Shown here in pieces: positions 32,593 to 39,985 of a DNA stretch of 64,000 nucleotides. Source of the DNA: Pantoea agglomerans NBRC 102470 (GTDB lineage Bacteria; Pseudomonadota; Gammaproteobacteria; Enterobacterales; Enterobacteriaceae). Below the pieces are notes generated by a model, which ran no database searches, was not told the DNA's origin, and worked only from the letters and a program-made list of their open reading frames with translations. The stretch covers positions 1 to 64,000 of the forward strand of contig NZ_BCZA01000013.1 in assembly GCF_001598475.1 (NCBI RefSeq), read 5' to 3'. The translations under genes were made by a program, and so were the position numbers. How positions within the stretch are numbered: the stretch's first letter is position 1; each line of letters opens with the position of its first letter.

Positions 32593-33373
32593 AATATACT
32601 CGTTAGAGTCCATCGACTCTGTGAGAATTAAATAGTTGTGTAACGGCAAGGAGAGGTTGCTGTAACACCGTTAGTTAGTGCAATTTTTCCGGCCGAAGTC
32701 CTGAAAACGCTTTACAGGCTTGCCATGTTATTATGGGTTCAATCAAATGATGCCTGGATAAAAAAGATATCCCTGGTAAAATCGCTGTTTCGTGTCATGG
32801 CGGAATTCCCTGCAGCGAATAAGAATTCCGCCAGATCACGAATAAATCCTGTTGTAGTTTTATATTCTCCTGCCAGCATCCTTGCGGCAATCTCAACGCA
32901 TTCTTTTTCTGATAACAAAGGATACGTTGAGCGGTCCATGACTTTTTTCCTGCTTTATCATTATGGGTATTGCTGTGTGTGGAATGATTTATACATTGTT
33001 TTATTTAATTTAACACCATAAGAAAAGTCTGATTACGCGACCGCAGAAATAAATGGTTTCACTTTATGCATGATAAATATTAAATCCCCAGCAGATTGCT
33101 AATAAACGATTGTTAATGATTAATGTATGGGTCAGTCAGAAATTGTTTGTGCGGCAAACCAGGAGGCCCGAAATCAGAGGGGGTCGCCTGCCTTTCAGAG
33201 GATTTTGCCAGGATTTTTCCTGGCAGCGATGCTTAAGCAGGGTTGGTGATAAATGCGTAAGGATGATGAGTAATCAGATAAGCGCTTTATGCTTTATCGT
33301 CGAAAGTTTTTCTATTTTTTTTCATTAACGGCCAGTGATAAATGCAGAGAAAAAGGCGCGCTAAGTCATTGAT
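32593..33373. other. Variable-region intergenic stretch
   Basis: Nearly 800 AT-rich bases between the truncated flippase and the SRPBCC gene. The only plausible gene is the small reverse-strand frame at 32739-32939. A perfect AGAGTC/GACTCT hairpin sits just upstream of the flippase start (32605-32620). No insertion sequence, tRNA or integrase remnant was recognised. Confidence 0.5.
32739..32939 (-). CDS. Small hypothetical protein
   Basis: 66 residues, MDRSTYPLLSEKECVEIA and onward, helical and mixed in charge (ECVEIAARMLAGEYKTTTGFIRDLAEFLFAAGN). No signal peptide or membrane segment. AGGA stands 9 bases before the ATG, a reasonable ribosome-binding site, and the amino-acid composition is protein-like. 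No family was recognised and there are no functional neighbours, so this could still be a chance frame. Confidence 0.35.
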   Translation of the reverse strand: MDRSTYPLLSEKECVEIAARMLAGEYKTTTGFIRDLAEFLFAAGNSAMTRNSDFTRDIFFIQASFD

Positions 33374-33769
33374 TTATTGTGTAAGAAGCTGGTTGAGTTT
33401 CTCAAGATCGTTGCTAACCCATTCAATATCCTGCTTAAATTTCTCATCTGAAGTAAATGGCTGGCGATAAACCGTTACCATCACCTCGGCGCCCTGTTCG
33501 TTTGCTATCACGCGCATCGGTACGTAGATCTCCTTTCCTGAGCCGCTATCAATCCAGTGATCCATTACCCCAAACGGATTATGTGGCGAGAACCGGATCT
33601 TCACATTGCCCTGGGGGCCTTTAGCACGCCAGCGATTGCCATCGGGTTCTAACGCGCTGTGCGTCAGCCCGGAAGCCCACTTTGGGAAAAACTCCGGTTT
33701 CCAGATGGTTTCATAAAGATCTAACCAGTGACGTGGAATCGTCAGGCTCAGAGTGCGAGAGGAGAGCAT
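33374..33769 (-). CDS. SRPBCC-fold (polyketide cyclase-like) protein
   Basis: 131-residue cytoplasmic protein with the START/SRPBCC pattern: an initial beta-strand SRTLSLTIPRHWLDLYETIWKPEFFPKW, an alternating beta sheet (IRFSPHNPFGVMDHWID, EIYVPMRVIANEQGAEVMVTVYRQ) and a long C-terminal helix (DEKFKQDIEWVSNDLEKLNQLL). Such folds bind hydrophobic ligands in a cavity; the ligand here is unknown. A near-perfect GGAGG lies 5 bases before the ATG. Isolated gene, downstream of a D-threonine-aldolase-like gene on the same strand with 136 bases between. Confidence 0.75.
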   Translation of the reverse strand: MLSSRTLSLTIPRHWLDLYETIWKPEFFPKWASGLTHSALEPDGNRWRAKGPQGNVKIRFSPHNPFGVMDHWIDSGSGKEIYVPMRVIANEQGAEVMVTVYRQPFTSDEKFKQDIEWVSNDLEKLNQLLTQ

Positions 33770-33905
33770 GTAACCTCCGGTGAATAAGCTAAAAAAGCAT
33801 TAAAGCATGGGGCCAGGCTTGTTAAAACGTTGTAACAGCAGAAGTGTGGTGTTGAAAGGGTTTCGTACAAATGGCAGACAACGGATGATGCTGTCTGCCA
33901 CTGAC

Positions 33906-35078
33906 TCAGATGAAATTGCCGCGCGCAGAAACCACATGATCTTCGCTATGGCCGTTAGCGTGCCGCAGAACAAAGCCGTCCGACTGCGCCATCACGGCAC
34001 AACTGTGATTAGGGAAGATACGCAGCAGCGTGCCGACTTCAGGGCGGCGATCCTGATAAAGCAGAAAACCGTGCTCCTCAGATAATTTTGTCACTTCATA
34101 AGTCTGACCCGCTTCGTCGGCTGCCACACCAAAGCCGCTGGCATTGGTGCCGTGTGGCCCTTTATCCGAACTCAGCATTTTTGACCCGGCATCCACAATC
34201 GCGAAATGATCGTTCACCGCCACGACACGGGTAATGACGCTCATTGCCAGCTGATCGACGTGAGTTAATCCGAGACGGCAGGCGGTTAGGTCCAGTAGTG
34301 CATAGTTTCCGGGCCGGATTTCATTCATGCAGGGTGCAATCTCTGCTGCCAGCGCCGTAGGCGTTGAACCCACAGAGAGAGGGCAGTCGGTAAAACCAGC
34401 CGCCTGCAGTTTTGCCTGTACTCGCTGCATCAATACCGTTTCCTGCCGGGCGACATCCGCAATGGCCGCGGCATTCCCGGCACCATAAGCGTGGCCAGCA
34501 TGTGACACTAATCCGGCAAAGCGTAACCCTTTGTCCTGCAGCGCCTGAGCAATCAGCACCGCTTCATCTGTATCAGGATTGACACCTATCCGATGTAATC
34601 CAACATCAACCTTAATCGCTACCGCCAGGTCGCATTCCGGTTGCTGCTGGCAGGCATCAGCAATAGCCGCCACGCCCTGCAGTCTGTCCGCAATCAGGGT
34701 GAGCTTTGCCTGATGAAGCACAGCGTGGCGCAGCAATTCAGCCACGCTTTGCGGTTGCACAATCGGGTAGGCTAATAGCAGATCACGAACACCGCCCTGA
34801 ATAAAGCTGATGCCTTCGCTGGGCTTAGAGACGGTCACACCCTGTGCACCGGACGCGATCTGACGCTGCGCAATCCAGACGCTTTTATGCGTTTTGATAT
34901 GGGGTCGCAGCGCGACGCCTGCCGCACTGGCTTTGCGCTTCATATGCTGCAGGTTCTGCTCCAGGCGCTCTGCATCCACTTCAATATAGGGCGTAAGGCG
35001 ATCATCAATCAGCGGACGCTGCCACTGCTGTGTATCCATAAGATTGTCCGGCATTGACGAGGTAAGAGGATTCATCAT
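33906..35078 (-). CDS. D-threonine aldolase / D-serine dehydratase-like PLP enzyme
   Basis: 390-residue fold-type III PLP enzyme. An alanine-racemase-like TIM barrel with the Schiff-base lysine in RPHIKTHKS at the N-terminal side and a C-terminal D-serine-dehydratase-like beta domain. FPNHSCAVMAQSDGF holds the His and Cys that bind the metal in this family. It should cleave D-beta-hydroxy amino acids or dehydrate D-serine; which one cannot be told from sequence. Several N-terminal methionines (35078, 35075) leave the start uncertain; TAAGGA lies directly upstream. Confidence 0.82.
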   Translation of the reverse strand: MMNPLTSSMPDNLMDTQQWQRPLIDDRLTPYIEVDAERLEQNLQHMKRKASAAGVALRPHIKTHKSVWIAQRQIASGAQGVTVSKPSEGISFIQGGVRDLLLAYPIVQPQSVAELLRHAVLHQAKLTLIADRLQGVAAIADACQQQPECDLAVAIKVDVGLHRIGVNPDTDEAVLIAQALQDKGLRFAGLVSHAGHAYGAGNAAAIADVARQETVLMQRVQAKLQAAGFTDCPLSVGSTPTALAAEIAPCMNEIRPGNYALLDLTACRLGLTHVDQLAMSVITRVVAVNDHFAIVDAGSKMLSSDKGPHGTNASGFGVAADEAGQTYEVTKLSEEHGFLLYQDRRPEVGTLLRIFPNHSCAVMAQSDGFVLRHANGHSEDHVVSARGNFI

Positions 35079-35240
35079 TCCTTAATTATCTCTTTGATAC
35101 CAGCCTGCCGGACGCAGACAGGTGTGCTGAACAGCAGAAGCTGCAGGGGTAGCTATAACGGCAGAGGCAGTATGAGAGCACAGCAAACGGGGATGAGAGA
35201 GTGGACGTAAAGCAGAAGTCGTACAGCAGATTAAAACAAC

Positions 35241-35263
35241 AAAGCAGGCGCGAGGCCTGCTTT
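35241..35263 (-). terminator. lpxP terminator
   Basis: Minus strand AAAGCAGGC / GCCTGCTTT stem with a CTCGC loop and a TGTTGTTTTAA tail, 10 bases after the lpxP stop. Confidence 0.8.
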
Positions 35264-35273
35264 ATCAGTTAAC

Positions 35274-36197
35274 TCAGACGTAGAGCGACTTTTCACCCGG
35301 TGGCCGGGTTTTGAAGCGACGATGCAGCCAAAGGTACTGTTCGGGTGCGCGAAGGATCTGATTTTCGATTACTTTGTTCATATAAGCTGCAGCAGCAGCC
35401 TCGTCCGTATGAGGATAATTTTCCAGCATCGGTTCGATGATCAAATGGTAGCCATCATTTCCTGGATTACGAATCAGCATAATCGGCACCATCGCTGGCT
35501 TCGCCAGACGCGACAGAACAAAAGTCCCGTTAGTCGTGGCGGCTTTTTCCACCGCAAACAGCGGCGCAAAGGTGCTGCCTTTAGGGCCGTAATCCTGGTC
35601 AGGCGCAAACCAGACCGATTCACCCTGTTTCAGGGCATTAACCATACCGCGTAGATCACGACGGTCGATCATCGCTTTATTTGAGCGCATCCGGCCTTTA
35701 GTCTGCACATACTCCATCGCCTGGTTATTGTGTGGGCGATACATCGCCATCATTGGCTGACAGAGTCCGCTGATGCGGCCGCCCAGCTCCAGTGACATGA
35801 AATGTACACCAATCAGCATCACGCCTCGCTTTTCTTTCTGCGCGGCATGCAGGTTTTCCATTCCCGACACTTTAAACAGACGTCTTACCGCACGGTCAGA
35901 CCAGAACCAGGCAATACCGGTTTCAGCCAGCGCCATCCCAAGCGACGCGAAATTGCCGGCAATCATATGTTCTGTTTTTTCTTCGCTGATGCCCGGAAAG
36001 CAGAGTTCGATGTTACGACGGGTAATACGCTCGCGGCGCTGCAGGAAATGGCGAGAGATTTTGCCGGCACCGGCACCGAGACGCATAAGAACAGGATAGG
36101 GGAGCTGGACCAGCAGCCAGAGTACGCCAAGGCCAAACCAGGTAAACCAATAACGCGGATGCAGCAGCGAACTGCTAAATTTTCCGGTGTTTTTCAT
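35274..36197 (-). CDS. lpxP: Lipid A palmitoleoyl acyltransferase LpxP
   Basis: 307-residue inner-membrane acyltransferase of the LpxL/LpxM/LpxP family. One N-terminal membrane segment (WFTWFGLGVLWLLVQLPYPV) and the catalytic HX4E motif in GVHFMSLELGG. The block GLCQPMMAMYRPHNNQ...RMRSNKAMI follows E. coli LpxP, not LpxL (which has VYRPNDNP). LpxP adds palmitoleate to Kdo2-lipid IVA in the cold. The ATG at 36197 (with AAGG 6 bases upstream) is preferred to a TTG two codons earlier. In E. coli lpxP is elsewhere; here it sits in the yicG-yicC variable region. Confidence 0.92.
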   Translation of the reverse strand: MKNTGKFSSSLLHPRYWFTWFGLGVLWLLVQLPYPVLMRLGAGAGKISRHFLQRRERITRRNIELCFPGISEEKTEHMIAGNFASLGMALAETGIAWFWSDRAVRRLFKVSGMENLHAAQKEKRGVMLIGVHFMSLELGGRISGLCQPMMAMYRPHNNQAMEYVQTKGRMRSNKAMIDRRDLRGMVNALKQGESVWFAPDQDYGPKGSTFAPLFAVEKAATTNGTFVLSRLAKPAMVPIMLIRNPGNDGYHLIIEPMLENYPHTDEAAAAAYMNKVIENQILRAPEQYLWLHRRFKTRPPGEKSLYV

Positions 36198-36203
36198 TAA
36201 CAA

Positions 36204-36583
36204 CCTTCATGGGATAGAGGGATGCATCGCACAAAGAGCACTTCCATGAGTCTTAAGGCGGTACAGCTGTACTGATTTCGACCAACATTTTATCAAAAAG
36301 TGCCTTCAAAGAAAGGGAAACTCCGGCATCTACAGGATTGACCTGTTTCATGGAGAGGCGTTAATACCGGCTATAAAAGTACATTAACCCGATAAAATCA
36401 TTATTTTTCAAATAATTAATCTAAGCCTGAAAGAAGCTTTAATTGTAAGCGAGGCCGTTTCAGGAACAGTCTGGAAATGATTATTTATTTATCTTTACCT
36501 GATTCTGATGCTGGCCGCGCTGAAAAAGCGATCAATTCGCGGAAGGAGCTAACCCTTTAAGTGCTGACAGCGCCTGAGAGGGG
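36204..36583. other. lpxP upstream intergenic region
   Basis: About 380 AT-rich bases between lpxP and the hairpin next to the distal yicC repeat. No gene, repeat or convincing operator was seen. The lpxP promoter must lie here but no -10/-35 pair stands out. Confidence 0.5.
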
Positions 36584-36611
36584 AACAAAGCGCTACTGCG
36601 AGCGCTTTGTT
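36584..36611 (-). terminator. Perfect hairpin next to the distal yicC repeat (probable original yicC terminator)
   Basis: 11-bp perfect stem AACAAAGCGCT / AGCGCTTTGTT with a 6-base loop, 9 bases beyond the duplicated yicC 3' end. If the sequence between the repeats is an insertion, this hairpin is what originally followed yicC. No long T run follows, only CTTTGTT within the stem. Confidence 0.5.
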
Positions 36612-36620
36612 GAGTGGATA

Positions 36621-36638
36621 TTACTCGATATTCTGAAT
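36621..36638. repeat. Distal copy of the yicC 3' end (candidate att site)
   Basis: TTACTCGATATTCTGAAT, an exact copy of 38503-38520, which are the last 18 bases of yicC including its stop codon. Same orientation, 1882 bp apart. An exact 18-mer of this kind is not expected by chance in 64 kb. It marks the far boundary of a segment inserted at the yicC 3' end. Confidence 0.8.
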
Positions 36639-36752
36639 ATGAATGATGATTTTGAGTAAATCTTATAAAAATCAGTATTTTACTTTGATTTTTATGAGGG
36701 TTTACTATTCTGCCCATCAATCCACTATCCAATGAGCATAGCTACAAGCTCA

Positions 36753-37241
36753 TCAGCTTACTGGCTTGATGGTTGTCGTAAATCTTTCACCTTTGACCAG
36801 TTCACCAGAAGGTTTTCGATAGTAAGACTCGCCATCAAGACGGTAGTAAGTGTAACCATCCTTTGTCTTAGTGACTTCCATGATCCAGGTTGACTTGTCT
36901 ATACAATTTTCTTCTGTTTTCATGTCGTCGAAGCATAATAAGTAATCAGTATCATGGTCTGGAAAAACATCTGAGTTCCTGGGAGCGAGCTTTTGATACT
37001 TCCCATCAAACTTCCAGATTGAAACATTGTAAGTTTCAGGGGAAGAGATGGTTTTAACTCCATTATTATCCCACCACTCGATTTTATCGCTATCAGTGAA
37101 AGGGATATTTTTAACTAATAATTCTTTATTAGCTTCAGAACCATGAATTGCAAGCACCTTTGGAGAACTAAAGAAGCTTACGTAAAACAATAGTAACATT
37201 GCCAATGCCACAATAAAAATAATAATCTTTTTAATTCGCAT
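36753..37241 (-). CDS. DUF943 family membrane-anchored protein
   Basis: 162 residues with one N-terminal membrane segment (about 4-26, KKIIIFIVALAMLLLFYVSFF) and a probable periplasmic domain. The family pattern is clear: VLAIHG..., LLVKNIPFTDSDKIEWWDNNG, then LCFDDMKTEENCIDKS. Function of the family is unknown. It starts at the last base of the DUF3289 stop codon (TAATG), with AGGAGA before the ATG, so the two are co-translated. AT-rich codons set it apart from the backbone. A periplasm-facing partner of DUF3289, perhaps an immunity-like protein, is speculation. Confidence 0.8.
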   Translation of the reverse strand: MRIKKIIIFIVALAMLLLFYVSFFSSPKVLAIHGSEANKELLVKNIPFTDSDKIEWWDNNGVKTISSPETYNVSIWKFDGKYQKLAPRNSDVFPDHDTDYLLCFDDMKTEENCIDKSTWIMEVTKTKDGYTYYRLDGESYYRKPSGELVKGERFTTTIKPVS

Positions 37242-38053
37242 TACTTTCTCCTGCTATTTATTTGAAACTCAGCTTTCATGTTGGTTAAAAAAGGCTTAAA
37301 AGCAAAGTATTCCCATCTTTGAAGGATAAACCATATACGAAAGGCTCTGATAAAATGAAATTTAGGATTCTGGATGTCAGTTTTATCGAGACCGAAATGA
37401 TCCTGCCCTGTAAAAGTTATTTTTGCGATATAACCATTATCAGTTATATCGAGCTGGTTTATCAGTATATTTGTAGCATGAATATCATGTATCGACATAC
37501 CTAATCCATTGAAACTGTCGGCCCAACGGTTAAACTTAGGAAGTATTGAATTGCCTATAGCTTGTGTTATTAAATGTTTATCTGTAACTGATAAGCTTTT
37601 TTGTCCATCAACAATAATTTTATCTAATGAAGATTTGATTATTGTAAGTGGTGAGAGTGGCGATGTTTGACCACCTAATATTAGCGTCTTATATGCACTA
37701 TCAAGAAAGGGACTGGAATAGCTTTTTCCGTTACCGTGATAAAGATGCTTTACGAGATTGTTGAATATTTGATGTTGCCCAAGGTAATATGCAGGCATAG
37801 AAAGACGAAGAAACTCATTGAAAAGAAGTTCAGCCATTTCCGTTCTGGATTTTTGACGGGTATCCTGGAAGGCGTTAAATATTGATACTTCCTTTCCAGT
37901 CCAGGGATCGACGACATTTGAAACATCAGCCAGGCCTAAATCACTTCTTAGCTGTTTTTCAGTAAAATCTCCGCACTTCATATCATCAGTGCTGTAATCG
38001 TTAAACTTGTGCTTCGTTTGAAAAATGGTGGCAGGAAACTTCAATGCTGGCAT
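37241..38053 (-). CDS. DUF3289 family protein
   Basis: 270 residues without signal peptide or membrane segment. It follows the family from MPALKFPATIFQTKHKFNDYSTDDMKCGD to the conserved C-terminal block: NRWADSFNGLGMSIHD, GQDHFGLDKTDIQNP, FRIWFILQRW and KPFLTNM. Activity is not established; the conserved His/Asp-rich strand DHFGLDxTD could be catalytic. AAGGAAG precedes the ATG by 6-7 bases. Low GC relative to its surroundings and position between the two yicC repeats indicate acquired DNA. The overlapping DUF943 gene downstream makes a two-gene cassette. Confidence 0.8.
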   Translation of the reverse strand: MPALKFPATIFQTKHKFNDYSTDDMKCGDFTEKQLRSDLGLADVSNVVDPWTGKEVSIFNAFQDTRQKSRTEMAELLFNEFLRLSMPAYYLGQHQIFNNLVKHLYHGNGKSYSSPFLDSAYKTLILGGQTSPLSPLTIIKSSLDKIIVDGQKSLSVTDKHLITQAIGNSILPKFNRWADSFNGLGMSIHDIHATNILINQLDITDNGYIAKITFTGQDHFGLDKTDIQNPKFHFIRAFRIWFILQRWEYFAFKPFLTNMKAEFQINSRRK

Positions 38054-38448
38054 GATGACTTCCTTGTGATATTAATGTTTCATCCTGAAAAAATCATGTA
38101 ATTAATCGAATGCTAAATTATTTTAATATCGACATATCTGTAAAATCGAATGCTTCTTTGTTACAGCCCTGCTCATATAACTACCAGTTGCAGGTATTAA
38201 GCAGACTGATGTAATACTAAACGGCATGGTCGGAAAAGTGAAGGCGTGTAAGTCCCACCTTTTATTATGACCAATGACTATCCCTGACCTCACAGGAAAA
38301 AATGTTACCCATATAACTGACCTGTTAAACCTGACTCAGGACTACACCATTCTGACTATTCATTTATAGCTGGTTAAGCAGACGAGTTCCCCACTTTACT
38401 CCCAAAACCAGTGAACATTGACAGGGGAATATGGGCATCATGGAAAAG
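38054..38448. other. AT-rich segment between DUF3289 and yicC
   Basis: About 400 bases inside the candidate inserted segment. Many short AT-rich runs, no frame longer than a few dozen codons with a ribosome-binding site, no integrase remnant and no direct repeat other than the yicC end. It probably holds the DUF3289 promoter; none could be chosen with confidence. Confidence 0.5.
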
Positions 38449-38473
38449 TAAAAAAGCCCATTTAACATGGGCT
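38449..38473 (-). terminator. Present yicC terminator
   Basis: Minus strand AGCCCAT / ATGGGCT stem with GTTAA loop and TTTTTTAC tail, 30 bases after the yicC stop. By the repeat model this terminator came in with the inserted segment. Confidence 0.85.
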
Positions 38474-38502
38474 TGTGGGATGTTCTGTGCAGGTGTGAAA
38501 AC

Positions 38503-38520
38503 TTACTCGATATTCTGAAT
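38503..38520. repeat. yicC 3' end, proximal copy of the 18-bp direct repeat
   Basis: The last 18 bases of yicC (codons for IQNIE and the stop, read on the minus strand), repeated exactly at 36621-36638. Integration here would regenerate the yicC stop codon and leave the gene intact, as is usual for integrases that use gene 3' ends. Confidence 0.8.
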
Positions 38521-39366
38521 CTGCTCGCGCATCTGCTCAATCAGCACCTTCAGTTCAATAGCTGACGTAGTGATTTCGGCGTTGATCGACTTCGAAGCCA
38601 GCGTGTTCGACTCACGATTGAACTCCTGCATCATAAAGTCGAGACGGCGGCCAACTGCTTCTTTCTTTTTCAGGATGTTGTAAGTCTCTTTAACGTGCGC
38701 ATCCAGACGATCCAGCTCTTCAGAAACGTCAACACGCTGCGCCATCATCACCAGTTCCTGCTCAAGGCGATTGTTTTCCAGCTGGACTTCAGCATCTTCC
38801 AGTTTGGCGACCAGCCGCTCACGCTGCCATTTGATCACCTCAGGCATCTGCGCGCGCACTTTGCTGACTTCCTGCGAGACGCCTTCCAGACGCTGCTCAA
38901 TCATCGCTTTCAGGGCGGTACCTTCGCTTTCGCGTGCCGCAATAAAGTCATCAAGCGCACCATCCAGTGCCTGCAACAACTGGGTGTTGATGGCATCCAG
39001 ATCCTGTTCCTGCGCAGACATCACACCCGGCCAGCGCAGAATATCCAGCGGATTAATCGCGCCTTCGTCGCTCTGCATTTTTACCCAGTTGGCAGCCTGC
39101 ACCAGCTGTTTCGCCAGCGTTTCGTTGAGCATCAGTTCGCCCTGTGCGCTGGGATCGGCATCATAACGGAGGTTGCACTCAATTTTACCGCGCGTCAGAC
39201 GCTGGCGAATGCGCTCGCGGATAACCGGCTCCAGCCCACGAAACTGTTCCGGCAGGCGGATGTAGGTTTCCAGATAACGCTGGTTCACGGAACGCAGCTC
39301 CCAGGCGGCGCTGCCCCATTCGCCTTTGGCTTCGCTGCGGGCATAAGCGGTCATACTGCGGATCAT
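38503..39366 (-). CDS. yicC: YicC family endoribonuclease
   Basis: 287 residues, the E. coli length, with near-identical N (MIRSMTAYARSEAKGEWGSAAWELRSVNQRYLE) and C termini (LDFMMQEFNRESNTLASKSI...ALELKVLIEQMREQIQNIE-like end). The protein has an N-terminal YicC domain and a C-terminal DUF1732 helical domain, forms a ring and is an RNase that cuts some small RNAs such as RyhB. Its 3' end is the direct repeat discussed above. Divergent from the DUF3574 lipoprotein gene. Confidence 0.97.
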   Translation of the reverse strand: MIRSMTAYARSEAKGEWGSAAWELRSVNQRYLETYIRLPEQFRGLEPVIRERIRQRLTRGKIECNLRYDADPSAQGELMLNETLAKQLVQAANWVKMQSDEGAINPLDILRWPGVMSAQEQDLDAINTQLLQALDGALDDFIAARESEGTALKAMIEQRLEGVSQEVSKVRAQMPEVIKWQRERLVAKLEDAEVQLENNRLEQELVMMAQRVDVSEELDRLDAHVKETYNILKKKEAVGRRLDFMMQEFNRESNTLASKSINAEITTSAIELKVLIEQMREQIQNIE

Positions 39367-39521
39367 AAGCGGTACTCATTTGCGGAAAGATGGGTGAAGT
39401 ATAGCGAGGCGAGCCACGGCATAACAGGCATAAGCGTCGCACAGGAAAATAACGAACCATTTCCGCTTTCAGCGACAGCCACTTATGATGACCATTGACC
39501 CTTTGTGAGGATGACTGATCT

Positions 39522-39947
39522 ATGTCTCGCGTTATTGCCCTTCCTGTTGTGATGGCTCTGCTGCTGGCAGGTTGCCAGGCACGCCACTCGCCGCCCACTA
39601 AACCGCAACCTATCTGTGCGGGTGGCGACATGATGATGCAGACCACGTTGTGGTTTGGACTGAGCAAGCCTGATGGCGGCAGGGTGAGTTCACTCGACTG
39701 GATGAACTTCGTGGATAATGAGGTCACGCCACGGTTTAAAGCGGGCCTGTCGGTCTATGATGCCAAAGGGCAATGGCTGGGCGAGAACGGTCAGCTGGCA
39801 CGGGAGAACAGTAAGGCGTTGATGCTGATCCACGGGATCGACCCCGCCACCAACGTTGATATTGAGGCGTTACGTAGCCTCTATAAAAAACGGTTTGGTC
39901 AGGAGTCGGTTATGCGGGTGGATGCACCCGTCTGCGTCGGATTCTAA
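39522..39947 (+). CDS. DUF3574 lipoprotein
   Basis: 141 residues. A type II signal peptide with lipobox LLAGC (cysteine at residue 18) predicts a lipoprotein of the outer or inner membrane. The mature part carries the DUF3574 pattern (TTLWFGLSKPDGG...SSLDWMNFVDNEVTPRFKAGLSVYDAKGQW). Function unknown. Single gene with GAGGA about 9 bases before the ATG; it runs towards nupC with a shared bidirectional terminator. Confidence 0.88.
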   Translation: MSRVIALPVVMALLLAGCQARHSPPTKPQPICAGGDMMMQTTLWFGLSKPDGGRVSSLDWMNFVDNEVTPRFKAGLSVYDAKGQWLGENGQLARENSKALMLIHGIDPATNVDIEALRSLYKKRFGQESVMRVDAPVCVGF

Positions 39948-39955
39948 GGCGAAAG

Positions 39956-39977
39956 CGGGCGGCAGAACTGCCGCCCG
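39956..39977. terminator. Bidirectional terminator between the DUF3574 gene and nupC
   Basis: 9-bp stem CGGGCGGCA / TGCCGCCCG with GAAC loop in the 38-base gap between convergent genes. The T-rich tails are short on both strands. Confidence 0.65.
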
Positions 39978-39985
39978 TTGAATAA

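Noticed and set aside
33110..33328. 72-codon plus-strand frame in the variable region
   Set aside because: No ribosome-binding site, no secondary-structure-like pattern and unusual composition; judged a chance frame.
31602..38502. Search for integrase, transposase or tRNA in the variable region
   Set aside because: None found. The case for mobility rests on the yicC repeat and composition only.
38695..39498. 267-codon open frame antisense to yicC
   Set aside because: Mirror of a conserved gene; low-complexity composition rich in Phe, His and Gln and no start signal.
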